A stretch of 64,000 nucleotides of DNA from Xaviernesmea oryzae (GTDB lineage: Bacteria > Pseudomonadota > Alphaproteobacteria > Rhizobiales > Rhizobiaceae), in contig NZ_FOAM01000014.1 in NCBI RefSeq assembly GCF_900109605.1, forward strand, positions 62,001 to 126,000, in the 5' to 3' direction. The translations under genes and the position numbers were made by a program. Below are positions 36,726-45,355 of the stretch, one piece after another; the first letter of the stretch is position 1; every line of letters starts with the position of its first letter. Under the pieces are notes generated by a model. It did no database searches. It was not told the origin of the DNA and saw nothing but the letters and a program-made list of their open reading frames with translations.

Positions 36726-37559
36726 TCAGCCGAGCCGGCCGATGACCTTGTAGAACAGCCGTGCTGGCAGAAGCTTCTTGAGAAGCGCACCCCGGCGAGC
36801 GGGCTTCGTCACCAGATAATGCGGTTTCGGCCTTGGCGCCGTCAGCGCGTGTTTCAGCACGGCATAGACGGCATCCGGCTTCAGCTTGCCGGGAGCCGGT
36901 CGTCCGTCTCCGGTCAAGCGCTGCAATTGCCGGCGATATTCCTCTTTGTGCACCGATCCCTCGAGATCGATCACCCGGTGAATGTGGAAAAGCGCGTTGG
37001 CGGTGAAGCGCGACTCGATCGGACCGGGCTCGATCAGGCTCACCTCGATGCCGCTGCCGGCCAGTTCCATGCGCAAGGTCAGGCTCAAACCCTCCAGCGC
37101 GAATTTCGATGCATTATAAGCGCCACGCCACCGATACGGCACGATGCCGAGAATGGATGAGCATTGCACGATGCGGCCATGGCCCTGCGCGCGCATGGCC
37201 GGGATGACGCGCCGGGTCAGGTCGTGCCAGCCGATCACATTGGTTTCGAACTGTTCGCGCAAGGCTTCGGTCGGCAGATCCTCCACCGCGCCGGCCTGGC
37301 CATAGGCGCCATTGTTGAACAGCGCATCGAGCTTGCCGCCCGTCAGTGCGAAGACATCCGACACTAGCCGCTCGATCGAGGCGATATCGCGGTAGTCCAT
37401 GAGGAAGGTCTCGATGCCCTGCTTGGCGAGGGCCGTCCGGTCTTCTTCCTTGCGCACCGTGGAGAAGACCCGCCAGCCATCGGCCACCAGCGCGCGAGCA
37501 CAGAAGGCGCCGATGCCGGAGGAGCAGCCGGTGATGATGATCGTGGGGCGTTCATCCAT
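36726..37559 (-). CDS. SDR family oxidoreductase
   Basis: 277 residues. A classical short-chain dehydrogenase with TGCSSGIG at residues 10-17 for NAD(P) binding, the structural NNGAYG motif near 82-87, serine at 134-135, and catalytic Y148 and K152 in AYNASKFALEG. A basic residue near the end of the second strand (R36) suggests NADP. Substrate unknown; the tail is extended relative to minimal SDRs. The ATG at 37559 is supported by the family start. Divergent from the YihY gene. Confidence 0.88.
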   Translation of the reverse strand: MDERPTIIITGCSSGIGAFCARALVADGWRVFSTVRKEEDRTALAKQGIETFLMDYRDIASIERLVSDVFALTGGKLDALFNNGAYGQAGAVEDLPTEALREQFETNVIGWHDLTRRVIPAMRAQGHGRIVQCSSILGIVPYRWRGAYNASKFALEGLSLTLRMELAGSGIEVSLIEPGPIESRFTANALFHIHRVIDLEGSVHKEEYRRQLQRLTGDGRPAPGKLKPDAVYAVLKHALTAPRPKPHYLVTKPARRGALLKKLLPARLFYKVIGRLG

Positions 37560-37676
37560 CGCACTGCCTGCCTTCCGCCAACTGGACATTCCTCCATCCT
37601 CTCCCATATTCGCAGGCAGGTGACAATTGCGCGAAACGCCGCTTTCCGCGGCCCCTGACGAGGCTGAGCCCAGGAC

Positions 37677-38654
37677 ATGCCGTCCTATCTGACGATCGCG
37701 TGGAAAGTGGTCTTCGATGCGCTGTGGCATTTCAGCGAGGATGACGGCTGGGCCATGGCCAGCCATGTCGCGCTCTCGACTCTGCTGGCGATCTTTCCAT
37801 TCCTGATCTTCGGCACGGCGCTCGGCTCCTTTCTCGGGGCCGATCAATTCGCGCAGACGGCTGTGCATCTGATCTTCGACACCTGGCCGCCCTCGATTGC
37901 CAAGCCGCTTGCCGACGAAATCGTGCAGGTTCTGACGACCCCGCGCGGTGGGCTTCTGACGGTTTCGGTTCTGGCCGCCGCTTATTTCGCCTCGAACGGC
38001 GTGGAGGCGCTGCGGGTCTCGCTCAACCGGGCCTATCGCGTCTCGGAGACGCGGCCCTGGTACATGACGCGGCTGGCTTCGCTCGGCTTCGTCCTCGCCG
38101 GTGTCGTCGTGCTGGCCATGCTCAGCATCCTGCTGGTCGTCGTGCCGCTGGCCCTGCGCTATGCCGACCGCTGGCTGCCCTGGCTCGACCAGCTTCTGGC
38201 ACTGGTCAACAATTGGGGCCTTGTCGTCGCGCTGTTCATGCTCACAACAGGGCTCGCGGTCGCGCATCTCTGGCTGCCGGACGGCCGGCGCAAGATCGCC
38301 GATGTCCTGCCCGGCATTCTGCTGACGCTGTTGTGCTGGTCGATCGCGGCCTATGGCTTCGCGCTCTATCTCAAGACCTTCGCCAATTATGTCTCGACCT
38401 ATGCCGGGCTGGCGTCGATCATGATCGTGCTGGTCTTCTTGTACATGACCGGGGCAATCTTCATCGTCGGGGCCGAGATCAACGCCGCGATCATGAAGTA
38501 CAAGGTCAAGCGCATGGTGATCCGCCGTTTTCGCGGCACAGATGCAAAGACGGCGGAAGTGGCGGCGGCCGAGCCAGCCACGCCTGCCGAGGAGGCGGCG
38601 GCAGAAGCGCAGCTCGATGCCTCACAAAAGCAGAGCGCGCACGTCCTCAGGTGA
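37677..38654 (+). CDS. YihY/virulence factor BrkB family membrane protein
   Basis: 325 residues with about six membrane helices. The early ASHVALSTLLAIFPFLIFG and late TYAGLASIMIVLVFLYMTGAI segments are characteristic of the YihY/BrkB family. Members were once called RNase BN; that activity is not supported, and a transport or envelope role is more likely. A basic patch (KYKVKRMVIRRFRG) leads into an Ala/Glu-rich cytoplasmic tail. Its last 33 bases overlap the 3' end of gluQ on the other strand. Confidence 0.86.
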   Translation: MPSYLTIAWKVVFDALWHFSEDDGWAMASHVALSTLLAIFPFLIFGTALGSFLGADQFAQTAVHLIFDTWPPSIAKPLADEIVQVLTTPRGGLLTVSVLAAAYFASNGVEALRVSLNRAYRVSETRPWYMTRLASLGFVLAGVVVLAMLSILLVVVPLALRYADRWLPWLDQLLALVNNWGLVVALFMLTTGLAVAHLWLPDGRRKIADVLPGILLTLLCWSIAAYGFALYLKTFANYVSTYAGLASIMIVLVFLYMTGAIFIVGAEINAAIMKYKVKRMVIRRFRGTDAKTAEVAAAEPATPAEEAAAEAQLDASQKQSAHVLR

Positions 38655-39506
38655 CAGGCCCGCGGCCCTCAAGGCCGAAAGACCTGTGTCGCCCAGGCTC
38701 TTCGACAGTTTCCGCCCATCAGGACCCAGCACCAGGCGATGGTGATGATAGAACGGGGCCGGCAGCGACAAGAGGCTTTGCAGGAGCCTGTGAACCGCTG
38801 TGGCGTGGAAGAGATCGCGGCCGCGCACGACATGGGTGACGTCCTGCGCGGCATCGTCGAGAACGACGCAGAGATGATAGCTCGACGGTGCATCCGAGCG
38901 TGACAGCACGACGTCCCCCCAGGCCGCGGGATCGGCGGGAACGACGCCCGTCTCGCCCTGCGGTCCCACTCCTGTCTCCTCCCAGAAAAGCTGCGCGCCC
39001 ACCGCCTGAAGCGCCAACGCCATGTCCAGCCGCCAGACATGCGGGCGGCCGCTGGCAAGAGCCGCCGCCCGCTCCGCCGCGCTCCAGCCACGTTCGGGGC
39101 CGGGATAATGCGGCGCGCCATCCGGGTCGCGCGGCCACGGCTGGCCCGCGCCTTCGGCGGATGCCACGGCCGCGCGGATTTCGCCGCGGGTCATGAACGC
39201 GGGATAGACGAGCCCAAGGTCCTTGAGCCGCTCCAAGCCGCGCGCATAGAGCGGCAGATGCTCCGACTGACGCCGCACCGACCCCTGCCAGGATAGTCCG
39301 AGCCAGGCGAGGTCTTCAAAGATCGAAGCCTCGAATTCCGGCCGGCAACGCGTCGCGTCAATATCTTCGATCCGCAGCAGAAAGCGGCCGCCGCAGGCAG
39401 CGGCCATGTCGGCATTGGTGATGGCGGACAGCGCATGTCCCAGATGCAACAGCCCGTTCGGGCTGGGCGCGAAGCGAAAGACGGGGCGAGGGGACTTGGA
39501 CGGCAT
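38622..39506 (-). CDS. gluQ: Glutamyl-Q tRNA(Asp) synthetase
   Basis: 294 residues, a truncated GluRS-like enzyme lacking the anticodon domain. It glutamylates queuosine in the wobble base of tRNA-Asp. The class I signature FAPSPNGLLHLGHALS is at residues 12-27, RIEDIDATRC near 47, and the KLSKS loop (GRKLSKSLGDTG) near the C-terminus. The zinc-binding cysteines seen in the E. coli enzyme are absent at VYPAFMTRGEI. Its presence fits the queuosine-precursor transporter at 6.1 kb. Its end overlaps the YihY gene. Confidence 0.92.
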   Translation of the reverse strand: MPSKSPRPVFRFAPSPNGLLHLGHALSAITNADMAAACGGRFLLRIEDIDATRCRPEFEASIFEDLAWLGLSWQGSVRRQSEHLPLYARGLERLKDLGLVYPAFMTRGEIRAAVASAEGAGQPWPRDPDGAPHYPGPERGWSAAERAAALASGRPHVWRLDMALALQAVGAQLFWEETGVGPQGETGVVPADPAAWGDVVLSRSDAPSSYHLCVVLDDAAQDVTHVVRGRDLFHATAVHRLLQSLLSLPAPFYHHHRLVLGPDGRKLSKSLGDTGLSALRAAGLSPEDVRALLL

Positions 39507-39716
39507 GGGGTGTTTCTGCCATGAAATGCGCTCAGGCCAAAGCGGGCGCGGCGATGGATGGCGAGGGAGACGCTTCGTGATCCGGCGAGCGATGGTCGAC
39601 GCAGGGGAAAGCCGGGCTGCACCCTTGCGAGGCGCTTCGCCTGAGCGCGATCCGACGTGCCGGCACGGCCGGCGGCAAGCTTGCCCTGTCGGAACGATCG
39701 CGGCTACACCCTCTCC

Positions 39717-40379
39717 ATGTCTTCCCTGTCCGCCGGCCGCCTGCTCAATCATGACGATATCGAAGAAGCGCTCGATGCGCTTGTCGCGCTTGATCCGCGC
39801 CTCGTGCCCGTACGTGCGACGGCGGGCCCGTTGCCGCTTCGCCATCTGCCAGCAGGTTTCGCCGGACTTGCCTTCGTGATCGTTTCGCAGATGGTTTCGC
39901 GCGCGGCGGCGACGGCGATCTGGCGGCGGATGGAGGCCGACGACGCGACGGACGCCGACCGGCTGGCACAAAGCAGCACGGAGGATCACCGCGCCTGGGG
40001 CCTGAGCCGCGCCAAGGCTGCCAGCCTGACCACAGCGGCCACGGCCTGCCTTGACGGATGTCTCGATCTGGAGGCGCTCGCTGCGGCGCCTGCGGAGGAG
40101 GCCTTCGCCGCCCTGACCGCTCTTCGCGGCATCGGCCCCTGGACGGCAGAGGTCTATCTTCTGCTGGGGCTCGGCCATGCCGATATCTTTCCCGCCGGCG
40201 ATGTCGCGCTTCAGGCCGCCGCACAGCACGCGTTGGGGCTCGAAAGTCGGCCCAAAGGCGCCGACTTCGTCGAACTCGCCAAGGCCTGGGCGCCGCGGCG
40301 TTCAGTTGCCGCGCGGCTGCTATGGGCACACTATGCGAGAATTGTAAAAACGCCCTTGAATGCCATTCCCACGCCTTGA
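39717..40379 (+). CDS. alkA: DNA-3-methyladenine glycosylase II (AlkA-like)
   Basis: 220 residues. A helix-hairpin-helix base-excision glycosylase that removes alkylated purines. The HhH motif LRGIGPWTAE is at 136-145 and catalytic D162 in PAGDVALQ. It lacks the N-terminal TATA-like domain of E. coli AlkA, as is normal for this shorter subgroup. MSSLSAG at 39717 is taken as the start; the upstream 20 residues look non-coding. Divergent from gluQ. Confidence 0.9.
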   Translation: MSSLSAGRLLNHDDIEEALDALVALDPRLVPVRATAGPLPLRHLPAGFAGLAFVIVSQMVSRAAATAIWRRMEADDATDADRLAQSSTEDHRAWGLSRAKAASLTTAATACLDGCLDLEALAAAPAEEAFAALTALRGIGPWTAEVYLLLGLGHADIFPAGDVALQAAAQHALGLESRPKGADFVELAKAWAPRRSVAARLLWAHYARIVKTPLNAIPTP

Positions 40380-40497
40380 AGCGGGCAACTGGAGGTCGTC
40401 ACAAATTTCGGGCGTCTGTAAGTTAAGACTCTCAATTAGCGGCTTTTCAACCTTCGCAACTGATACTGTTTGCATCGTTAAAGGACCAGCCAGCGCA

Positions 40498-41706
40498 ATG
40501 CTCGATTCCGCCACTTTGTTCATCGCGAGCATCGCCGTCGATTTTGGCCTTGCGGTCTATTTTTGGTCTCTGTGGATTGGTGATCGCCGGCAGCCGATTG
40601 CTTTATGGATTGCCGCCTCGACAAGCAGCGCGACGCTTGGCAGTCTGTGCGTGACATTGCGCGACATCGCGCCGAACATTGTGACAATCTGGGCCGGGCA
40701 GCTTTGCTTCATCAATGTCTTTGTCTTTCTTTGGGTCGCGGTACGTCTCGTGCACGGGCGCCAAAGGCCCGGGGTCATGCTCTGGGCGGGAGCCGCCATC
40801 TGGACTTTGCTGTGCCTGTTTCCACCGATTTTCCAATCTGAAAACTTGCGCAGCACCTGCGTGACGGTGATCTACGCCGCCTACTGCCTGACGATGTGCG
40901 GCGAAATGCTCCGTGGTGGCATGAGGCGACAAAGGTTGAGTCGCGCGCTGACGGCGGGCTTGCTCTTTATCCTGGCTGCGTCCTCGCTCGCGCTGACGAT
41001 CTACACCGCCTTCAATCAAGAAGCGTTTTCGCCTGTGCAACGCAGCCAGCCTCTGGCTGCCCTTTGGCTGCTGCTCTTTCTGGTGATCTACATCGTTCTG
41101 ATCGTGGCAGTGACAACACTCGAACTGAGCAACGAGGCGGAGCGTCAGCGCCAAGTCGCCGCGACCGATGGGCTGACGGGCCTGATGAATCGCCGTGCCT
41201 TCATGGAGACGGCGCAAGGACATGCGGCGGCTCAATGCGACATCGCGCTGCTTCTGCTCGACATCGATCACTTCAAACGGATCAACGACCGCTGGGGCCA
41301 TGCGGCCGGGGACCGGGCCCTGACGCGTTTCGCGACAGCACTGAGCCAAGCGACTGATCAGGAAGTCGCCGGTGACGGAGAGCAGCGCCCGTTGATTGCG
41401 CGGCTGGGTGGGGAAGAATTCGTTTGTATGCTCGTTGGTCCGGACGCGCGCAAAGCAGAAAAAGTCGGAGAGCGGATTCGCGCCATGGTCGAGCGCGGCG
41501 GCTACGCTAACGACGGCTTTGGCATGACCGTCAGCATCGGCGTTGCAGCCTCCTTTGCCGGCGCCTGCGACGTTGACGAGCTGCTTTTATCTGCCGACAG
41601 GGCGCTTTATCGCGCCAAGGACGGTGGACGAAACCGCGTGGAGCATGAGGAGCAAGGCCTCGTGGTATCGTTGGATGCTACCAGTCGCACGGCAAAAGCC
41701 ATGTGA
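40498..41706 (+). CDS. GGDEF-domain diguanylate cyclase, membrane-anchored
   Basis: 402 residues. Six to seven N-terminal hydrophobic helices (about 5-205) form a membrane sensor region resembling 7TM-type inputs. A GGDEF domain follows (about 218-385) with metal-binding D255 in LLDIDHFK and the active-site GGEEF at 304-308. The product-inhibition RxxD site normally five to six residues before GGEEF is missing (E295 and P298 stand there). It should make c-di-GMP at the membrane. The start at 40498 follows an AAGGA at long spacing; the frame itself extends upstream into alkA. Confidence 0.88.
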   Translation: MLDSATLFIASIAVDFGLAVYFWSLWIGDRRQPIALWIAASTSSATLGSLCVTLRDIAPNIVTIWAGQLCFINVFVFLWVAVRLVHGRQRPGVMLWAGAAIWTLLCLFPPIFQSENLRSTCVTVIYAAYCLTMCGEMLRGGMRRQRLSRALTAGLLFILAASSLALTIYTAFNQEAFSPVQRSQPLAALWLLLFLVIYIVLIVAVTTLELSNEAERQRQVAATDGLTGLMNRRAFMETAQGHAAAQCDIALLLLDIDHFKRINDRWGHAAGDRALTRFATALSQATDQEVAGDGEQRPLIARLGGEEFVCMLVGPDARKAEKVGERIRAMVERGGYANDGFGMTVSIGVAASFAGACDVDELLLSADRALYRAKDGGRNRVEHEEQGLVVSLDATSRTAKAM

Positions 41707-42071
41707 GGCAGGATCGTTCGATAAAGCGCGAACGAAGACAACGCCTCTCTCACAAACAGCATGCGCTCTTCACGCGCTTGAGTGCAGCCGTTCTTCGCAT
41801 GCACGCCTCCGCACTTGAGGAAGGTAGGCGTTTAAGCAGGATGTCACCTGATCAAGGCCTTTTGAGTGACGTTTTGCTGCCGGATGGCATGCCCAATGCT
41901 CCAGTGAACGTGAAGCGGTGTTCTGCGACACTATGTCGCATGGTATAATTCCTGCGGATTTGCCGGTTTTGGGGCGAATCTTGGCCTGAGCTCTGCTTTG
42001 AGCTTCACAATCCTGACGCATCGGGCCTAATATAGATGGTGCAGATGCCGAATCGATCAGGAGACCCTGGC
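41707..42071. other. Intergenic region, cyclase to HNH gene
   Basis: 365 bases. The notable content is a TATAAT box with an overlapping upstream palindrome at 41924-41949, likely the HNH gene promoter. I see no other gene; the small frames here have no family resemblance. Confidence 0.5.
41921..41949 (+). promoter_or_regulatory. Promoter with palindromic operator upstream of the HNH gene
   Basis: A consensus TATAAT at 41944-41949 is preceded by a 17-base palindrome, TGCGACA-CTA-TGTCGCA (41924-41940), which fills the space where the -35 and spacer should be. The candidate -35 (TTCTGC at 41921-41926) is poor, so a regulator binding the palindrome could either activate or block this promoter. 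The HNH start lies 123 bases downstream. Confidence 0.5.
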
Positions 42072-42629
42072 TTGACGATTGCAGTCTCACCTCAAGCCTT
42101 GCCGGCGCTCGTGTTGAATGCCGACTATAGACCTTTGAGTTATTATCCGTTGTCCCTATGGTCCTGGCAGGATGCGATCAAAGCCGTGTTCCTGGATCGG
42201 GTCGTGATTCTTGCGGAATATGACCAGCAGGTCTCATCGCCGAGTTTCTCCATGCGGCTGCCTAGCGTGGTCTGCCTGAAGAGCTATGTGCAGCCCTCGC
42301 GCCACCCGGCCTTCACCCGCTTCAACGTCTTTCTGCGGGATAAGTTCGAATGCCAATATTGCGGGTCGAGCGAGGACCTGACGTTCGACCATGTCATTCC
42401 CAGATGCTGCGGCGGGCAGACGACTTGGGAAAACGTGGTGGCGGCCTGCTCGCCCTGCAATCTGCGCAAGGGCGGCAAGATGCCCCGCCAGGCCAGCATG
42501 TTTCCTTCGCAGAAGCCCTATCACCCGACGGTGCAGGACCTTCACAACAATGGACGGCTCTTCCCGCCGAACTACCTGCATGAAAGCTGGATGGACTATC
42601 TCTACTGGGATACCGAACTCCAGCCTTAA
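42072..42629 (+). CDS. HNH endonuclease family protein
   Basis: 185 residues with a zinc-bound HNH nuclease motif: C94xxC97, then DHVIPRCCGGQTTWENVV with the first His at 107, and C126xxC129. The N-terminal IAVSPQALPALVLNADYR and C-terminal SWMDYLYWDTELQP are conserved in this rhizobial protein, whose cellular role is not known. I place the start at TTG 42072, because AGGAG lies eight bases upstream and the family begins there; the ATG at 42036 lacks a ribosome-binding site. A perfect terminator follows. Confidence 0.88.
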   Translation: MTIAVSPQALPALVLNADYRPLSYYPLSLWSWQDAIKAVFLDRVVILAEYDQQVSSPSFSMRLPSVVCLKSYVQPSRHPAFTRFNVFLRDKFECQYCGSSEDLTFDHVIPRCCGGQTTWENVVAACSPCNLRKGGKMPRQASMFPSQKPYHPTVQDLHNNGRLFPPNYLHESWMDYLYWDTELQP

Positions 42630-42664
42630 GCTCTTGCAGTATATCACGATTCGCCTTCGCTGCG

Positions 42665-42695
42665 GTCGGCCGCCTGATTGGCGGCCGACTGTTTT
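42665..42695 (+). terminator. Terminator after HNH gene
   Basis: Perfect 10-bp stem (GTCGGCCGCC / GGCGGCCGAC) with a TGATT loop and a TGTTTTC tail, 35 bases past the stop. Confidence 0.85.
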
Positions 42696-42816
42696 CAGAT
42701 CAAGGCTGGACTTTTCTTTCCAAGCATTTTTGACATGGGCGGCGCGCAGGGCGGTCGGCATCAACGGCCACGCGACGCCTCGTCCTGTCGATAGGAGCTT
42801 GCTTTGGCAGCGTCGC

Positions 42817-43347
42817 TCAACGGCGAAGGCCCGCCAGTGCGCCCTTGAGCGCAATGGCTGCTAGAATCAGGCTGGCGATCACATTCCATCCGGCAAAGGA
42901 CAGGCCAAGGATCCGCAAGGCAGCATCCGTGCAGGAGGGGCCGTGCTTGCTGTTCAGGTCCGAGAGAAGGTCGCCGACATTGGCGGAAACGCCTTGCGCT
43001 CCGCCGCAGCTTTCCGGCCCGGGCCAGAAGTGCCATTCCACGCCGGCATGATAGACGCCCATTCCCGCGCCCACGAGCATCAGGATGGCGACGATCGCCA
43101 GAAGCAGGCGCGGCACGGCCGGCGGCAGCTTCAGGCCGGTTGCGGCGATGGCGGCAAGGCCGATCGGAAGGCCATAATAATAGGGCTGGCGCTGCATCAG
43201 GCAGAGCGCGCAAGGGATATAGCCGCCGAGATGTTCGAAAGCGAGCGCGCCGCCGACGGTTGCCGCCATGCCGAGCGTAACAAGGACGGCCGGTGCCAGC
43301 ATGCGCGTCGAGCCAGCTGAGGGCGCGAGGGAAAGGGGGGTGGACAT
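42817..43347 (-). CDS. dsbB: Disulfide bond formation protein B (DsbB family)
   Basis: 176 residues with about four membrane helices. The first redox pair C46xxC49 (IPCALCLMQRQPYY) and the second pair C114 and C139 (PESCGG, HGPSCT) match DsbB, which passes electrons from DsbA to ubiquinone. The QRQPYY context near the first pair is typical of the alphaproteobacterial subgroup. No DsbA gene is nearby. It lies downstream of the YqaA gene on the same strand. Confidence 0.9.
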   Translation of the reverse strand: MSTPLSLAPSAGSTRMLAPAVLVTLGMAATVGGALAFEHLGGYIPCALCLMQRQPYYYGLPIGLAAIAATGLKLPPAVPRLLLAIVAILMLVGAGMGVYHAGVEWHFWPGPESCGGAQGVSANVGDLLSDLNSKHGPSCTDAALRILGLSFAGWNVIASLILAAIALKGALAGLRR

Positions 43348-43498
43348 GGTGTCTCCTCGAAGACAAACAGGCGGGGTCGAACCCTCATTAGACGTGCCGG
43401 GCGACTTCGGAAAGCAAAGGAGCGGCAGCTGAGGGTTCAGGCGCCTGTCTTAGCCGATCCTTGGCAAGCGCGTAGGATCAAAGCGCGACTTGACCTAA

Positions 43499-43525
43499 AT
43501 GTGAAGAGGCGACGGCCCTTCACAT
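43499..43525 (-). terminator. Hairpin overlapping the YqaA stop codon
   Basis: Perfect 8-bp stem (ATGTGAAG / CTTCACAT) with an 11-base loop; the stop codon at 43520-43522 lies inside the stem. On the minus strand it is followed by TTAGG, so termination is only moderately likely. Confidence 0.4.
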
Positions 43526-44107
43526 CACCAGGCGATAACCGACGAAGAGCACGATCAGCACCCCGGCAACAACGCCGGCAAGCAGGCCAAGGCGCTTTTC
43601 GATGAAGTGGCGGATGCTCTCGCCATAGCGGCGCAGCAGCCAAGCCAGCAGGAAGAAGCGGGCGCCGCGCGCAATAATCGCCGAGACGATGAACAAAGCG
43701 AGGTCGATATTGACCGCGCCCGCAAGAATGGTGACCACCTTGATGGGCGGCAGATGCGCAAGGCCGGACGTGACCAGCAGCAGCACCAGCGTCTCATAGC
43801 CGACGGAGGTCTTCAGCCTTTCGAAGGCCTCGAGCTTGCCATAGAATTCCAGGATTGGCTTTGCCACGCTCTCATAGGCGTAATGGCCGAGATACCAGCC
43901 CGCAATGCCGCCGAGCACCGAGAAGATCGTTGCCACCAGAGCATAGCGCCAGGCGCGCTGGGGACGGGCAATCGCCATCGGCACGAACAGAACATCGGCC
44001 GGCACGAGGAAGATCGAGCTTTCCACGAAAGCGATGATGGCAAGCCAGACTTCCGCCGAGCGGCGCGCGGCAAGCGACATGGTCCAGTCATAAAGGCGTC
44101 GAAGCAT
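43520..44107 (-). CDS. YqaA family membrane protein (DedA/VTT-like)
   Basis: 195 residues with four to five hydrophobic segments. The pattern AFVESSIFLVPADVLFVPMA and the GIAGWYLGHYAYE loop fit the YqaA branch of the DedA/VTT superfamily, whose members transport or flip lipids and support membrane integrity. The LAHLPPIKVVTILAGAVNID segment is a re-entrant-loop-like conserved part. It is followed by dsbB on the same strand with 172 bases between. Confidence 0.86.
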   Translation of the reverse strand: MLRRLYDWTMSLAARRSAEVWLAIIAFVESSIFLVPADVLFVPMAIARPQRAWRYALVATIFSVLGGIAGWYLGHYAYESVAKPILEFYGKLEAFERLKTSVGYETLVLLLVTSGLAHLPPIKVVTILAGAVNIDLALFIVSAIIARGARFFLLAWLLRRYGESIRHFIEKRLGLLAGVVAGVLIVLFVGYRLVM

Positions 44108-44454
44108 GAAGCCAGCTTTCCCCGGAAGCGAGAGGATGATCAGGGCCGCACGACATGCCTTCGCTTTGCAAAGCGAGGTCTGCCGCAGTGCAGCAATTTC
44201 CTGGGCCTCCTTTTAGGCGGCTTACACGCGTCTGTAAATTGCCTTGGCAAAAGGGCAAGGGCTTGTCGGCCTGCATGACGCCTGGCCAACAGGTGCGCCA
44301 TCCCTTTGCATGACCGACCATTGGACGAGCCTACGGTGCGGCATGATCGCCCCCACCCGACTCTCCGGCTTGATGGAAAAAGCCTCGTTTTGACTATGAC
44401 AAGGTGCTTGTCAGCCCGCAAAGCACCGTGGTAGACAGCGCTCACCGATCTAAG
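44108..44454. other. Intergenic region upstream of tRNA-Leu
   Basis: 347 bases between the divergent YqaA gene and the tRNA. No gene is supported. A TTGACT element lies about 60 bases before the tRNA (near 44392) and may belong to its promoter, but a matching -10 box is not clear. Confidence 0.4.
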
Positions 44455-44539
44455 GCCCCATTGGCGGAATTGGTAGACGCGCTCGACTCAAAATCGAGTT
44501 CCGAAAGGAGTGCTGGTTCGACCCCGGCATGGGGCACCA
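44455..44539 (+). tRNA. tRNA-Leu (anticodon CAA)
   Basis: 85 bases with encoded CCA. The acceptor stem pairs GCCCCAT with ATGGGGC. The anticodon stem CTCGA/TCGAG (44482-44486, 44494-44498) holds the loop CTCAAAA, so the anticodon at 44489-44491 is CAA, reading UUG leucine codons. A long variable arm (TTCCGAAAGGAG) and the T arm with GGTTCGACCCC confirm a class II tRNA. Confidence 0.97.
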
Positions 44540-44573
44540 GATCGTTTTAAATCATTGAAATTGTTGAGTTTTG

Positions 44574-44602
44574 AAAAAATCGAGCGATTTTAGATCGCTC
44601 GA
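44574..44602 (-). terminator. Terminator for the 45-residue protein gene
   Basis: Perfect 9-bp stem (TCGAGCGAT / ATCGCTCGA) with a five-base loop. On the minus strand the stem is followed by TTTTTT, a complete intrinsic terminator downstream of the small membrane protein gene at 44712-44849. Confidence 0.7.
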
Positions 44603-44711
44603 CGGTATGAATAGCTCTGTTGAAAAACACGGTCCTGCCGTTAGCCAGATCAGGTCGTCCTGACCCCTTGCATGAGCTGGCGGTCACCACTGAAGGCAAG
44701 CATCAGCCTGA

Positions 44712-44849
44712 TCAGAAAGCGGTGCTGGCGCCTGGATCAGCTGGCATGAAAAAGAAGAAATAAATCGCCGCCAGCACGATCGCCACGGTGAAGATCGTGA
44801 TCACGAACCGCAACATGCCGCGGCCAGCCTTTTTTCCGGTGTCTTTCAT
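44712..44849 (-). CDS. Small membrane protein, 45 residues
   Basis: A short frame beginning MKDTGKKAGRGMLRFVI, with a single hydrophobic helix (about residues 13-35, ending in AIYFFFFMPADPG). The positively charged N-terminus should stay in the cytoplasm. AGG lies nine bases before the ATG, and a proper intrinsic terminator follows on the same strand, so it reads as a complete one-gene unit. No family recognised. Confidence 0.55.
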   Translation of the reverse strand: MKDTGKKAGRGMLRFVITIFTVAIVLAAIYFFFFMPADPGASTAF

Positions 44850-45163
44850 GCTCGCCTAACGGCGCAGGAAGGCCTGCGGTTCCCCGCAGTCGCTGGCGTC
44901 TCTGTGGAAAACGGATCGCTTGATCCGTCTTTTGCGACTGCGCCTCGAGCATCTTTTTCACACGGATTCTTGCTCCAATTCCCTTTCGTGCGCTGGCATG
45001 GCAGGCTCCGGCTCAAGGCTATATGATAAGAATTGACGTCCTGAGCCGGTTTCAGGCCATGTCGCGCTCCTTCAGAGCGACATGTTCGCTTTAAGTCTGC
45101 GATGCGAATGGATGATCGCAATGCGCTGCGCTGGGTCACGCGCGCCAGTTCTGGAGGCGGAAG

Positions 45164-45355
45164 ATGGTGGGCGAGGCACGGTACGAGGCGCGGCAGGCCG
45201 AGGACGGTAAATGGATGGTGATGGATAGACTGACACGTCTTCCCGCAGCCACGGACGGACGGGATCTTGTCGGTTTGAGCGCCGAGGATGCACGCGACAT
45301 CGCCGACGTCTTGAACAGATCGACCGACGAGCGCGGCCGCAGTCCGCTTCTGTGA
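45164..45355 (+). CDS. Small conserved-type hypothetical protein
   Basis: 63 residues, no membrane segment. The pattern YEARQAEDGKWMVMDRLTRL then LVGLSAEDARDIADVLNRS resembles a small hypothetical protein I associate with Rhizobiaceae; no function is known. A strong Shine-Dalgarno, GGAGG, precedes the ATG with good spacing. It lies between the tRNA-Leu region and the acyl-CoA synthetase gene. Confidence 0.6.
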   Translation: MVGEARYEARQAEDGKWMVMDRLTRLPAATDGRDLVGLSAEDARDIADVLNRSTDERGRSPLL

